DNA of 64,000 nucleotides from assembly GCF_000210295.1 (NCBI RefSeq), contig NC_026742.1, positions 62,001-126,000 on the forward strand, read 5' to 3'. The stretch comes from Trypanosoma brucei gambiense DAL972. Taxonomy: Eukaryota; Euglenozoa; Kinetoplastea; Trypanosomatida; Trypanosomatidae. The notes below the pieces were generated by a model, which worked only from the letters and a program-made list of their open reading frames with translations, was not told where the DNA came from and made no database searches. Each line of letters starts with the position of its first letter. The stretch's first letter is position 1. Both the position numbers and the translations under genes were made by a program. Below are positions 47,872 through 55,764 of this stretch, one piece after another.

Positions 47872-48203
47872 TTTTCTGCAAAACAAGAATCAAGCTAACG
47901 AGGTGGAAAAAGAAAAAAAGAGAGAAATTACCATATCTTCCCGGAAATAAGTACGGCGCTCATGCCTGCAGCCTACACTCAGACTATGGCAGTGGGCAAC
48001 GAGGTCCTAAGTGGTTGGGACTACGGAAAAGTCGCAGAACATGTGCAACGGTAGCAAAGTGAAGCACAGACTGGTTGAAGTGCAACCGCGAGAATATATT
48101 TAACACGGCAATGAGTCATGAAGCTCATGGAAACAATGTGTGGCCCCACAACAACAGAATGCACAGCGCATTGCGATCCTTCTCCACGCACACCGCAGCA
48201 AAA
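47872..48203. other. Intergenic region upstream of Sly1
   Basis: It comprises the Sly1 splice region and the 3' UTR of the preceding transcript's gene. Nothing else is seen. Confidence 0.6.
47876..47930 (-). promoter_or_regulatory. Predicted spliced-leader acceptor of Sly1
   Basis: The minus-strand tract TTTCTCTCTTTTTTTC plus TTTTTCC is followed by AG at 47895 (GTTAG) and a second AG at 47876 (TTTTGCAG). The leader is therefore 5-24 bases, one of the shortest here. Confidence 0.6.
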
Positions 48204-48932
48204 TCACTTGCTTTGTGGAAACGAAATATCCCAATACGATGAGGGTGTGCACTGCGTGCCACCCTCGTCATCGCTCTCGTTGTGCTCATTATCCTCACCA
48301 TAGAGCGTGGCATCCTCCAAATAATCCCGAGCACGCTGCCGAGCGGTTCGCATGCGATTAATCGGTTTTCTTAGAGGGACGGCTAACTGATCGTCAGACG
48401 GGTCTGCGGAGAGCTCCGAACAAGCAAGACGTGGAATTGCGGCTAATATATCCACCGCGGTGGCAGAATTATTCTCGGGGTCCCTTTTTTGCATAACTGA
48501 TCTCGATGGTGGATCCACACGACGGGGCCGTTTTAGCTTCTTTACAGAAAAAAAATCCTCCAACTCACGGCGTACAGGTGATGGCGTCGCATTCAACTGC
48601 CTCTCACCCCTCAATGCCTCTAGAGACGCAATGGGGGGTGACCCTTCTTGTGTCATTGCATTACTGGGTGGTGTTTCACAGACCATTGTGTCTTGCTTAT
48701 ACACGCATTGCTGATCTTCACAGACAGCTGTGATTTCCTGCTCCGGGAGCTCCTCAGGCAGCTCATCACGTTCCAAGCAGTCCGCCAAATACTCCAGCAG
48801 AGCAGCACGGGCATTGAGAGCGGCCTCTTCCTCCTGCAATGCGCGGATTTGCTCCTCATGCAGCTGTAGTAGTCCCGCAAGAGAAGACGTGACGCTGTCG
48901 CCGCGTGAATCCATCACGAACCTCCGACCCAT
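48204..48932 (-). CDS. Nuclear-looking protein with a PIP-box-like motif (242 aa)
   Basis: The first ATG is at 48932 (a second Met is six codons on); 47 upstream codons are open only through a TTG. Residues 15-60 form a coiled coil. A basic region at about residues 117-138 reads SPVRRELEDFFSVKKLKRPR: it combines a CDK-type SPVR site, a degenerate PCNA-interaction motif (x3-L-x2-FF, with Arg instead of Gln first) and a likely nuclear localisation signal. The tail is acidic and ends SYWDISFPQSK. The rest is low complexity. A replication or repair role is suggested only by these short motifs, which arise by chance often. I do not recognise the family. Confidence 0.75.
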   Translation of the reverse strand: MGRRFVMDSRGDSVTSSLAGLLQLHEEQIRALQEEEAALNARAALLEYLADCLERDELPEELPEQEITAVCEDQQCVYKQDTMVCETPPSNAMTQEGSPPIASLEALRGERQLNATPSPVRRELEDFFSVKKLKRPRRVDPPSRSVMQKRDPENNSATAVDILAAIPRLACSELSADPSDDQLAVPLRKPINRMRTARQRARDYLEDATLYGEDNEHNESDDEGGTQCTPSSYWDISFPQSK

Positions 48933-49172
48933 GCATGTCGCTTTTGTAGCCTTGACGCTAAAGCGTACAAAACACTCAGTGGAAAAAAGGGAATAAATAA
49001 ATAAGGAAATAGGTGAGCGCAAATGGAGGAAAATCACAGTTGCTACACGGAGAAGACCAAAAGCGCAAGACAAAAAAGGGGTAATAGGCGAAAATAACCG
49101 TGTTAGGGGCCATTAAAGAACACCCAAAAGAAAAGGTTAAATAAATGAACCGGTATCTCACAATATGTCGCA

Positions 49173-49556
49173 TCAAACCTTCACGGCGTATATCCGCCTC
49201 GGGAATTTGTGGGCCATGCGGAGTTGGCGGCGGGTCTTACGGTTCTTCTCGTTGGCCTTCAGTGCTAGGCGACGCCGGTGTGTCAGCTTTGCACGAAGTG
49301 TTTTGGGCTTCGCCGACCGCAGCTTCTTGTCCGAATAAAACTTGCGGAGGTTTTCACGTTCGTTCTTGTTAAGCACCGTCATTATGCGGGCAATGCCTTT
49401 GCGAATGGTGCGAATGCGACCAAGACGAGCAGCACCAACGTTCATCTGCTGAGAGACACGAAGTTGCGACAACTCCTTCTTGAATTCAGAAAGCTGCTTC
49501 AGCAGGTCATCCTTCCCCTTTTCCTTCAGGTCACGGATTTTGACGATGTGCGACAT
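49173..49556 (-). CDS. RPL35: 60S ribosomal protein L35 (uL29), copy 1
   Basis: The cytosolic large-subunit protein uL29, located near the peptide exit tunnel. The 127-residue product has the family pattern: helical VKIRDLKEKGKDDLLKQL at the start, LSQLRVSQQMNVG, then ARLGRIRTIRKGIARI and a basic tail with PKTLRAKLTHRRR. The ATG is the one before SHIVKIRD; twelve upstream codons belong to the splice region. A second copy lies 294 bases away, and the two encode identical proteins. Confidence 0.96.
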   Translation of the reverse strand: MSHIVKIRDLKEKGKDDLLKQLSEFKKELSQLRVSQQMNVGAARLGRIRTIRKGIARIMTVLNKNERENLRKFYSDKKLRSAKPKTLRAKLTHRRRLALKANEKNRKTRRQLRMAHKFPRRIYAVKV

Positions 49557-49567
49557 GGTTTGTGCAC

Positions 49568-49627
49568 CTACTCCACACCAAATCGAAAACAATGTAAAGA
49601 AAGAACAAGATAGAGAGACAAAAAGAG
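49568..49627 (-). promoter_or_regulatory. Predicted spliced-leader acceptor of RPL35 copy 1
   Basis: A long T/C-rich minus-strand tract (about 49584-49625) is followed by GTGGAGTAG, with AG at 49568 or 49571. The same GTGGAGTAGGTGC precedes copy 2, so the acceptor itself is inside the duplicated segment while the pyrimidine tract is not. Confidence 0.55.
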
Positions 49628-49850
49628 CGAATTACTAACTAGCACGGCCACTACATCAAACGCACAGGTAACAATGCCCGACGCGGGTGGGGGAATGGGG
49701 GGCAATCAGCGACGTCACTGGACATCGAGATGTTACGTATGCAAATTGGCAGAAGCAATCACTAAAGGGAACTTAAAAATAAAAGAAACGAAAAGGAACA
49801 GCGGCTGCGCGGACTACCGTACACTAAACAGTATGTCACAATATGTCGCA

Positions 49851-50234
49851 TCAAACCTTCACGGCGTATATGCGCCTCGGGAATTTGTGGGCCATGCGGA
49901 GTTGGCGGCGGGTCTTACGGTTCTTCTCGTTGGCCTTCAGTGCTAGGCGACGCCGGTGTGTCAGCTTTGCACGAAGTGTTTTGGGCTTCGCCGACCGCAG
50001 CTTCTTGTCCGAATAAAACTTGCGGAGGTTTTCACGTTCGTTCTTGTTAAGCACCGTCATTATGCGGGCAATGCCTTTGCGAATGGTGCGAATGCGACCA
50101 AGACGAGCAGCACCAACGTTCATCTGCTGAGAGACACGAAGTTGCGACAACTCCTTCTTGAATTCAGAAAGCTGCTTCAGCAGGTCATCCTTCCCCTTTT
50201 CCTTCAGGTCACGGATTTTGACGATGTGCGACAT
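49851..50234 (-). CDS. RPL35: 60S ribosomal protein L35 (uL29), copy 2
   Basis: The same 127-residue protein as the neighbouring copy. By eye the coding DNA differs at one base, a synonymous Arg CGG/CGC change in the RRIYAV codons near the 3' end. Identity continues about 21 bases upstream of the ATG and about 20 bases past the stop, then ends abruptly. Tandem copies of ribosomal protein genes are common in trypanosomes and raise output, since transcription is not regulated gene by gene. Near identity suggests gene conversion or recent duplication. Confidence 0.96.
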   Translation of the reverse strand: MSHIVKIRDLKEKGKDDLLKQLSEFKKELSQLRVSQQMNVGAARLGRIRTIRKGIARIMTVLNKNERENLRKFYSDKKLRSAKPKTLRAKLTHRRRLALKANEKNRKTRRQLRMAHKFPRRIYAVKV

Positions 50235-50664
50235 GGTTTGTGCACCTACTCCACTACAACCTTTACGGAGAAGTAGAAACGCGACATCGCAGTTTGAAAT
50301 TGGGAAGAGACTGACAGCACTGCGTACAGAAGACAAGAACAGTGTAGGATCGTTCTCCAAATACCTAATATAAGTGCTAATAGTGTGAACGAATTAGCGT
50401 AGTGGTAAATACGAAACAACGGTGTGAGGAGAACAAAGTGGCCCGCAGTGAAACGAACATCAAACATGATAAATTGCTCCACAGCTCAACTGTCTTTATA
50501 ACGTGCCAGACCTGTACTCTCCTTCCACGCACCCCACCGTTCCTTTTTAAGTTTCTTTTTCCTTCTCACTCTTTGTGGCTCCATGATCTAACAATTTTTT
50601 TTTCATTTACATAGAAGTGGTAAGTGGTAGATGAGCGGGCAAATATACAGAAAAACACATGAAC
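50235..50664. other. Intergenic region between the WD40 gene and RPL35 copy 2
   Basis: It contains the RPL35 copy 2 leader and splice region and the 3' UTR of the WD40 gene. The frames here are short extensions through non-ATG codons. Confidence 0.6.
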
Positions 50665-52374
50665 CTACAGATACGTAATACCTGGCGTTATGTCTACAGG
50701 AATCACGCGGTCCATTTGAACCGCAAAGGCGGCGGGGCCCGGTGCAATCGCCATAGCCAGTACCGGTTCATCGCCAATGACTTTGTAGCTTGTAAAGCTT
50801 AGCCGAAAAAACTTATCACGCGGCGTGTCATATGTGGCGGTTGAGACGCTTTTCATAGCCTCACTTCGTTTCTCTACTGCCTCACGTAAATCGGCCAGCT
50901 CAGCATTGCGCTCCTTCTCCCTCTCCTGGGTAAACTCAGATAGTTCCTTCTTCTGCTGTTCATCTAGAAGTTCAAGAGGGTCATCTTCTTCACTCTGCTC
51001 CTCCTCATCTTCAAGCTCCTCCTCCTCCTCAGCAAACTCATCGTCCCCTTCCTCCATCTCATCTTCTTCTTCGTCTTCCTCATCTTCCTCAGCGGCTCGG
51101 GCCTTCCGCTCCGCACGAGCTGCGGCGCGCGCTGCAGCGCGCTCCTTTCTCTCTTCAGCCCTCTTCGCAGCCCGTGCCTTCCTAGCAGCCTTCACCAACT
51201 CCTTCTTCTTTTGGGCAACGGCCTTCCGACAGCGACGAAAAATCACCCGTTTGGCAATAAGGAGCGTTTGACGCATCTCACGAGTATCCATCCGTACGCA
51301 CGACGAGTTTCGCGAAAGAAATTGGAGCACCGTCTTTGACAGTGCGCGCACATCTATACCCAAAACGTATCCCTCCGAGGCGCCCACGAAGCAAAAAGCA
51401 GCCTCCTCACGTCTGGCAGCCACGGTGTGTGGCGTTATTGGAATTTCAACGGTACCAACAGCGTCGACCCTCTGAATAGGGGGTTCAGGTCGCCCCTTTA
51501 GAGCAGACTTCAACGAGGATTTATTACCTTCAGCCGCCTGGGAGTTAGAAACACTAAGCGACCCGCTCCTTACCAGTCCATCAGTTTGGGGAGCTACGTT
51601 CTCCGAATGTGACAACGCACCTTCCGCCAGTTCTCCCTGGCTTTCAAGGTCATTCTCATCTTCATCTGCACCTGGTTCTTTAAAGGATACAGTCGCTTGA
51701 CGATTCAGGATCCCTGATATGTACAAGGCCTCATTTTGGTCCATCTCACTAGGATCTGGTAGCCGCCATATTTTCATTGTGAGATCACGGCTGAAGGAAA
51801 AGAGTAGCTGCCCCTCCGCCACAACACGCAGGCACTTGACGTGATTAGTGTGGCCAATAAGCACCCGAACAGTTTTCCCCGTTCTGCCGTCCCACACGCG
51901 TATTTGATTATCGTATCCACCGGTAACAATAATCTGTGCCTCCTCTGAGGCACATGCGATGCAGGAAAGAACATCTTTGTGACCCGGCAACGCAGAACGC
52001 CGTTCCCCTGATATCACTTGCAGGCATCCATTGTCATCGCCAGCGTAGAGGCGGTCACCGCACATCGCAAGACAGCGCAAAGGAACGACAATTTTAATTA
52101 ACTTTAAGCACCGTTGTGGTGTCTCTTGCTCGGGGTCAACTGACCACTGTCGAATGTTGCCGTCCATAGCACAAGTAAACACCTGATCCAACGCCGGGGC
52201 CACAATTGCAGTGACAGTTTTAGTATGGCCGTAGAATGTCACGATAGGTGTTCCCCCACGCGTGATATCCGACAGTTTGTAATAGTCAACCGTGCCATCC
52301 TCTCTACCAACGAATAGTGGCACGGGATCCTCCTCGGGAATAGTACAAAGAGCTGTGACTGTGCGTTTAGCCAT
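50665..52374 (-). CDS. WD40 protein with charged coiled-coil C-terminus (569 aa)
   Basis: Residues 1-215 contain four or five WD40 repeats, with GHTKTVTAIV, TCAMDGNIRQWS, GHKDVLSCIA, TGGYDNQIRVWDGRTGK and GHTNHVKCLR then SFSRDLTMKIWRL. A polar linker is followed by another propeller-like stretch (FCFVGASEGYVLGIDVRALS) at about residue 325. A strongly basic Ala/Arg/Lys coiled coil comes next (about residues 385-425), then a Glu/Asp-rich run and a final helix. The arrangement suggests a scaffold protein. The basic-acidic pair could bind nucleic acid or ribosomal particles, or be nucleolar, but nothing proves it. A pyrimidine tract lies about 20-40 bases before the ATG. I do not assign an orthologue. 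Confidence 0.85.
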   Translation of the reverse strand: MAKRTVTALCTIPEEDPVPLFVGREDGTVDYYKLSDITRGGTPIVTFYGHTKTVTAIVAPALDQVFTCAMDGNIRQWSVDPEQETPQRCLKLIKIVVPLRCLAMCGDRLYAGDDNGCLQVISGERRSALPGHKDVLSCIACASEEAQIIVTGGYDNQIRVWDGRTGKTVRVLIGHTNHVKCLRVVAEGQLLFSFSRDLTMKIWRLPDPSEMDQNEALYISGILNRQATVSFKEPGADEDENDLESQGELAEGALSHSENVAPQTDGLVRSGSLSVSNSQAAEGNKSSLKSALKGRPEPPIQRVDAVGTVEIPITPHTVAARREEAAFCFVGASEGYVLGIDVRALSKTVLQFLSRNSSCVRMDTREMRQTLLIAKRVIFRRCRKAVAQKKKELVKAARKARAAKRAEERKERAAARAAARAERKARAAEEDEEDEEEDEMEEGDDEFAEEEEELEDEEEQSEEDDPLELLDEQQKKELSEFTQEREKERNAELADLREAVEKRSEAMKSVSTATYDTPRDKFFRLSFTSYKVIGDEPVLAMAIAPGPAAFAVQMDRVIPVDITPGITYL

Positions 52375-53222
52375 AAGCGAGTTTCACTCAAAATAAAGAG
52401 GGAAACAAATCACCTCGACAAAGGTGACTCTAATTGCTTGCTGCTACAGCGGTCGTCACAACTTTCCCCTTCCCCTTTCTGCCCGATGTCCGCTGAGCCT
52501 GTTTTTCTGTAAACAAATGCAACAACAGAAAACCTCGCTTTGCCGCAGTCCTCACAAACTAAGCACGCCAGTCTGTACGGTTTAATGCTTTTCCTATTGG
52601 CACTTGTGTAGGAGCTGGACCCACTTTCCCAAACAGCGAGAAAACATAACAAAGGGGGAGCATTAACAAGTATTTTGTTAGCGTCAAATTCATTCTCTGT
52701 ATAGCAGCCTCTGCAAAATTATGATGAGAAGAAATGGAAACACAGTTTCGGGTAAGAACCGGCACGAGGCGTTTGTTGTGTCAACCATTATCCACACCTT
52801 TTCACGCAAAAGCAGGTCCGCCAAAAAGGCATGTACCTTAGGTTGGCGTCGTCAACGTGCGAAAACGGATGTTAACGCCAACATGAATCCCATGCCAACA
52901 ACAAAAAAAAAAAAGAGACAACCAAAAGCAACCGCAACAAGCACGTACCAAATGCGTTAAACATCAATTAGAAGTGTGAATCAGTCATATATCTCTTTTT
53001 TTTTCTTTCCCCCGCACCCAAAGCCACTGTGCTCCTACTGGCAGAGCAGCAAAAAGAGACCAACAAGAAGGAGCGGTATGCAAAGTACCTTGATCACAGA
53101 GAATATGTTTGCTCCGCTGGCACATCCCTCCTTGCTTTTGGTCGCTGCAGTTGCTCTCTCTCTTTCAAAAGAAATGGTACAGCGGAAAACTGAACTAAAC
53201 TAAAAGAACGCTGAGGAGAGGT
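52375..53222. other. Intergenic region upstream of the WD40 gene
   Basis: The splice signal for the WD40 gene lies at its left end (minus-strand tract TTTCCCTCTTTATTTT then GAG). Other small frames lack recognisable content. Confidence 0.55.
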
Positions 53223-53870
53223 TCAACATTTGTTAACCCTTTCGGTCGGTCGTAGGGGCTTCGCGAGTCGCGCCAGATACCCCAAATCCGGAGGCCGCTC
53301 TTTACTTGTAGACTTAACATTTCCACCGGAAACAAGAAGAAGCTTTCCATCGTTGTATTTCGCACGTGATGACGGCGTGCGCCACCCCGACTCAAGTGAC
53401 CGATGTATGTCGCGTTGTCTTAACATCCTCCTTCCGCGCCTTGTTTCAGCGAGGACCTCGTCGGATAATACCACTTGTCGTTGCCGGGCTTCTTTCTTTC
53501 GCTCTGTCATGTTTTGCATTTGTTGTTCATACATGCGCTTTACCAGTGACCTGAGCTCTTCACTGCTAAGACGCTTTGGGGGAACTGGTTTGTATACGTC
53601 CCATGCTAACTTCGTCATGTTTTTCTGCCGCCGAAGCATCTCCTGGTAAACCATCCTATTGGCGTGTTCTTCTATTTGCTGCCTTGAACGTATTGGTGCT
53701 GCGGGACACGTGTGTTTTTGGTGAGCGGACTCTGCACGGCGCAGAGCGTCCATGTGTCGCTGAATACTAACCGTATGCAACCGATGAACAGAGTCCCGCA
53801 GCATCTGAGCTGAGGCGTAGTACTCCACGAAGCGGGCTGCTTCATAATTTCCGGTGTATGGGTTAGGCAT
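53223..53870 (-). CDS. Basic helical protein of unknown function (215 aa)
   Basis: The first ATG (53870) begins MPNPYTGNYEAARF; the open frame extends 25 codons further only through a TTG and the splice region. The protein is rich in Arg, Lys, Gln and Met, with predicted helices at about residues 15-60, 65-95 and 100-155, and a basic, Pro/Ser-containing tail. It has no membrane segment, and one cysteine is near the C-terminus. The YTGNYEAARFVEYYASAQ start and the abundance of charged helices are like those of trypanosome cytoskeletal or flagellar proteins, but this is only an impression. A minus-strand T-rich tract followed by GATAG lies about 40 bases upstream. Confidence 0.75.
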   Translation of the reverse strand: MPNPYTGNYEAARFVEYYASAQMLRDSVHRLHTVSIQRHMDALRRAESAHQKHTCPAAPIRSRQQIEEHANRMVYQEMLRRQKNMTKLAWDVYKPVPPKRLSSEELRSLVKRMYEQQMQNMTERKKEARQRQVVLSDEVLAETRRGRRMLRQRDIHRSLESGWRTPSSRAKYNDGKLLLVSGGNVKSTSKERPPDLGYLARLAKPLRPTERVNKC

Positions 53871-54842
53871 CGCTTCGCTCACGGGAATAAGGCAAACACG
53901 TGAGCTCGGCTCTATCGTAAAAAGAAAAAAGTTGCAAATCCACAATTAAAAAAAAAAAAAATGGGGGCGCACAAAAGTTCTAAAACTTATGATTTCTATC
54001 GGTATTGGCCGTATGAGAATTTCTTTCCTCACACCTCTCCCTCCCGCAAGTGCCTGTATGGAATATATCTATACGTGGAAAGGCAACGACGCCTTATCCC
54101 ACAGCCAGACGCAATCTTTTGTGCCTACACAGCCCTCCCTAAGCTACCTAACCCCCTAGCTTCAACCAATAACACGCTTCAGTCCGAAGGCGCAAGACGT
54201 TGTCTTTAAGTACATAAACCAACCGATAGCAGAGAGGCAAAAGATTAAGAGATATAATGCAGATGCACAACAATGTGTCAGTAACCCCCAAAAGGGATAA
54301 AGCACAGAGTTATGCGGAAAGTAGTAAAAACGCCGATGTAATCCCAGTAGTGTAGGAACGCTTATCCGATATCTTTCTCCGTGAGGGTGTTCCTACAAGC
54401 TCCTTTATTCCATAATCTAGTGTAGGCCACATGCAAAGCGTCCATCTAGTCACTCGGGTACGTGGCTACTAAAAATTAAAGAAAACGTTTTGACACATAT
54501 CCCCTGCGAAAAGATGGAAACGAAAAAAGAGCGTCGCCGCTACACAGTCACCATCGTACTAATTATAACAAAAATTATTCAAATCGCTAATACCCTACGA
54601 AAACAAAACAAAACAAAAAGCCTCTCCACAGCAAACGGTGAGACACTCTTCCACATTCACTTTCTCACGTAGCGTCCCGCTCCATCCCACCTTTCAGATG
54701 TTGTGCCTCAAGTAACTAGTAAAGAATATGAGAAAAGAGACGACACAAAAAATAAGGGAAAGTTGATGGTGACGGACACAGCCGGTTCCCACCATTCCCA
54801 CCGCGTACCAGCAGACCACCACCAAAATAATCTCCACCACAT
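53871..54842. other. Intergenic region, 1 kb
   Basis: It contains the splice region of the 215-aa gene and, to the right, the 3' UTR of the next transcript. Plus-strand frames of 60-82 codons are on the non-transcribed strand and show no domain. Confidence 0.55.
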
Positions 54843-55172
54843 TTACCGCATCTTCGGAAAAAAACAAGACATCACCATGCGCCCGATGCCCCATAATTCC
54901 ATCAAACGTAGAAATCCTACCCTCATGGGCGCGATACACTCAAGATAATTCGATAGCAGCACTGGATCGAACTCGGCCGTTTCAAGCATCGGCATCGTTG
55001 GTGTCGTGGACTGCACCAACGGCATCACTGACCGGGTCGCCGTTGCCATTGCGGGTAGCAGTGGCACTAAGCTTGGTAACCTCCTCCGGGCCTGCGCTTG
55101 AGAACAGATGCGAAGTTTGGTGTACATTGCTAACGGAATAGCCGCGCTCCCAAAAATGCGTCGACTGTGCAT
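54843..55172 (-). CDS. Possible small mitochondrial protein (109 aa)
   Basis: A strong minus-strand pyrimidine region (about 55408-55470) ends in GCTGAG with the AG at 55407. The first ATG of any frame after it is at 55172, opening a 109-codon frame. The frame is also open 88 codons upstream but without an ATG. The first 40 residues (MHSRRIFGSAAIP onward) are basic with no acidic residue, like a mitochondrial presequence; the C-terminal half is Met-rich and hydrophobic. I see no known domain. The interval fits one gene between its neighbours. It could also be translated from a non-ATG start, or be noncoding. Confidence 0.4.
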   Translation of the reverse strand: MHSRRIFGSAAIPLAMYTKLRICSQAQARRRLPSLVPLLPAMATATRSVMPLVQSTTPTMPMLETAEFDPVLLSNYLECIAPMRVGFLRLMELWGIGRMVMSCFFPKMR

Positions 55173-55764
55173 ATATATTGGTCTTAATGAAAACGGCCCT
55201 GTAAATCTATACGGCTTTGCGTTTGGATGCAAAAGCTTCTCCAAAGGAGGAAGATGAGATAAAGCGACGGGATAGATCCAACTTCCCTCCCAGCTTTGTT
55301 TCGCGCCTTCGCGTGGTCCTCTTACTCCTTTCTCCGTCCGTGCGCGTCCTTGCCGCGACTGATGAGCCTTCTGTAATCTAGGGGCACTGCTGTTGGTGGC
55401 ACCTTCCTCAGCAACAACAGTAAAAGAAGATGGCACGAAAGAAGTTTAATAGGGGAAATGTTAAATTAACAGAAAAGAAATAACCACCACCACCACACCC
55501 CAATAGAAGAAAATTAACTCCCGCCGGTAGTGGGGGACATGCTTTCGTTGTTGAACCCCATCAGATAGCTCCCCTGATAGCTACAGAAATGATCTTTAAA
55601 AGCGTCAAGAAGAACCTTGGACGCACTCTTCCAGCACGCCAGTACAAACACTCACCAGCCCTTTCAACCAAGGGCGCAAACATGGAGTAATAATCAAGCA
55701 ACAAAGAGAAATAAAGGGAATTCGCCTTGTGGTTAAGCAGGACGGGCACGTTACACTAGTGCCA
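55173..55764. other. Leader of the 109-aa gene and 3' UTR of the long coiled-coil gene
   Basis: An in-frame upstream extension (55173-55436) has protein-like composition but no ATG. A CCA-type repeat occurs at about 55484-55496. Nothing else was recognised. Confidence 0.5.
55407..55470 (-). promoter_or_regulatory. Predicted spliced-leader acceptor upstream of the 109-aa frame
   Basis: The C/T-rich minus-strand stretch has its first AG at 55407. It implies a leader of about 235 bases without an ATG. Confidence 0.45.

Larger units (their letters stand above)
49153..50254. repeat. Direct repeat of about 425 bases carrying RPL35
   Basis: Two direct copies span about 49153-49576 and 49831-50254. 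They share the CDS, about 20 bases of 3' flank (TCACAATATGTCGCATC) and about 21 bases of 5' flank, with a unique spacer of about 255 bases between them. Confidence 0.9.

Noticed and set aside
50825..51271. Plus-strand frame of 148 codons, very rich in serine
   Set aside because: It is the antisense of the Glu/Asp and Ala/Arg-rich region of the WD40 gene; GAG/GAA repeats read in reverse give Ser codons. Gene direction and splice signals support the minus strand.
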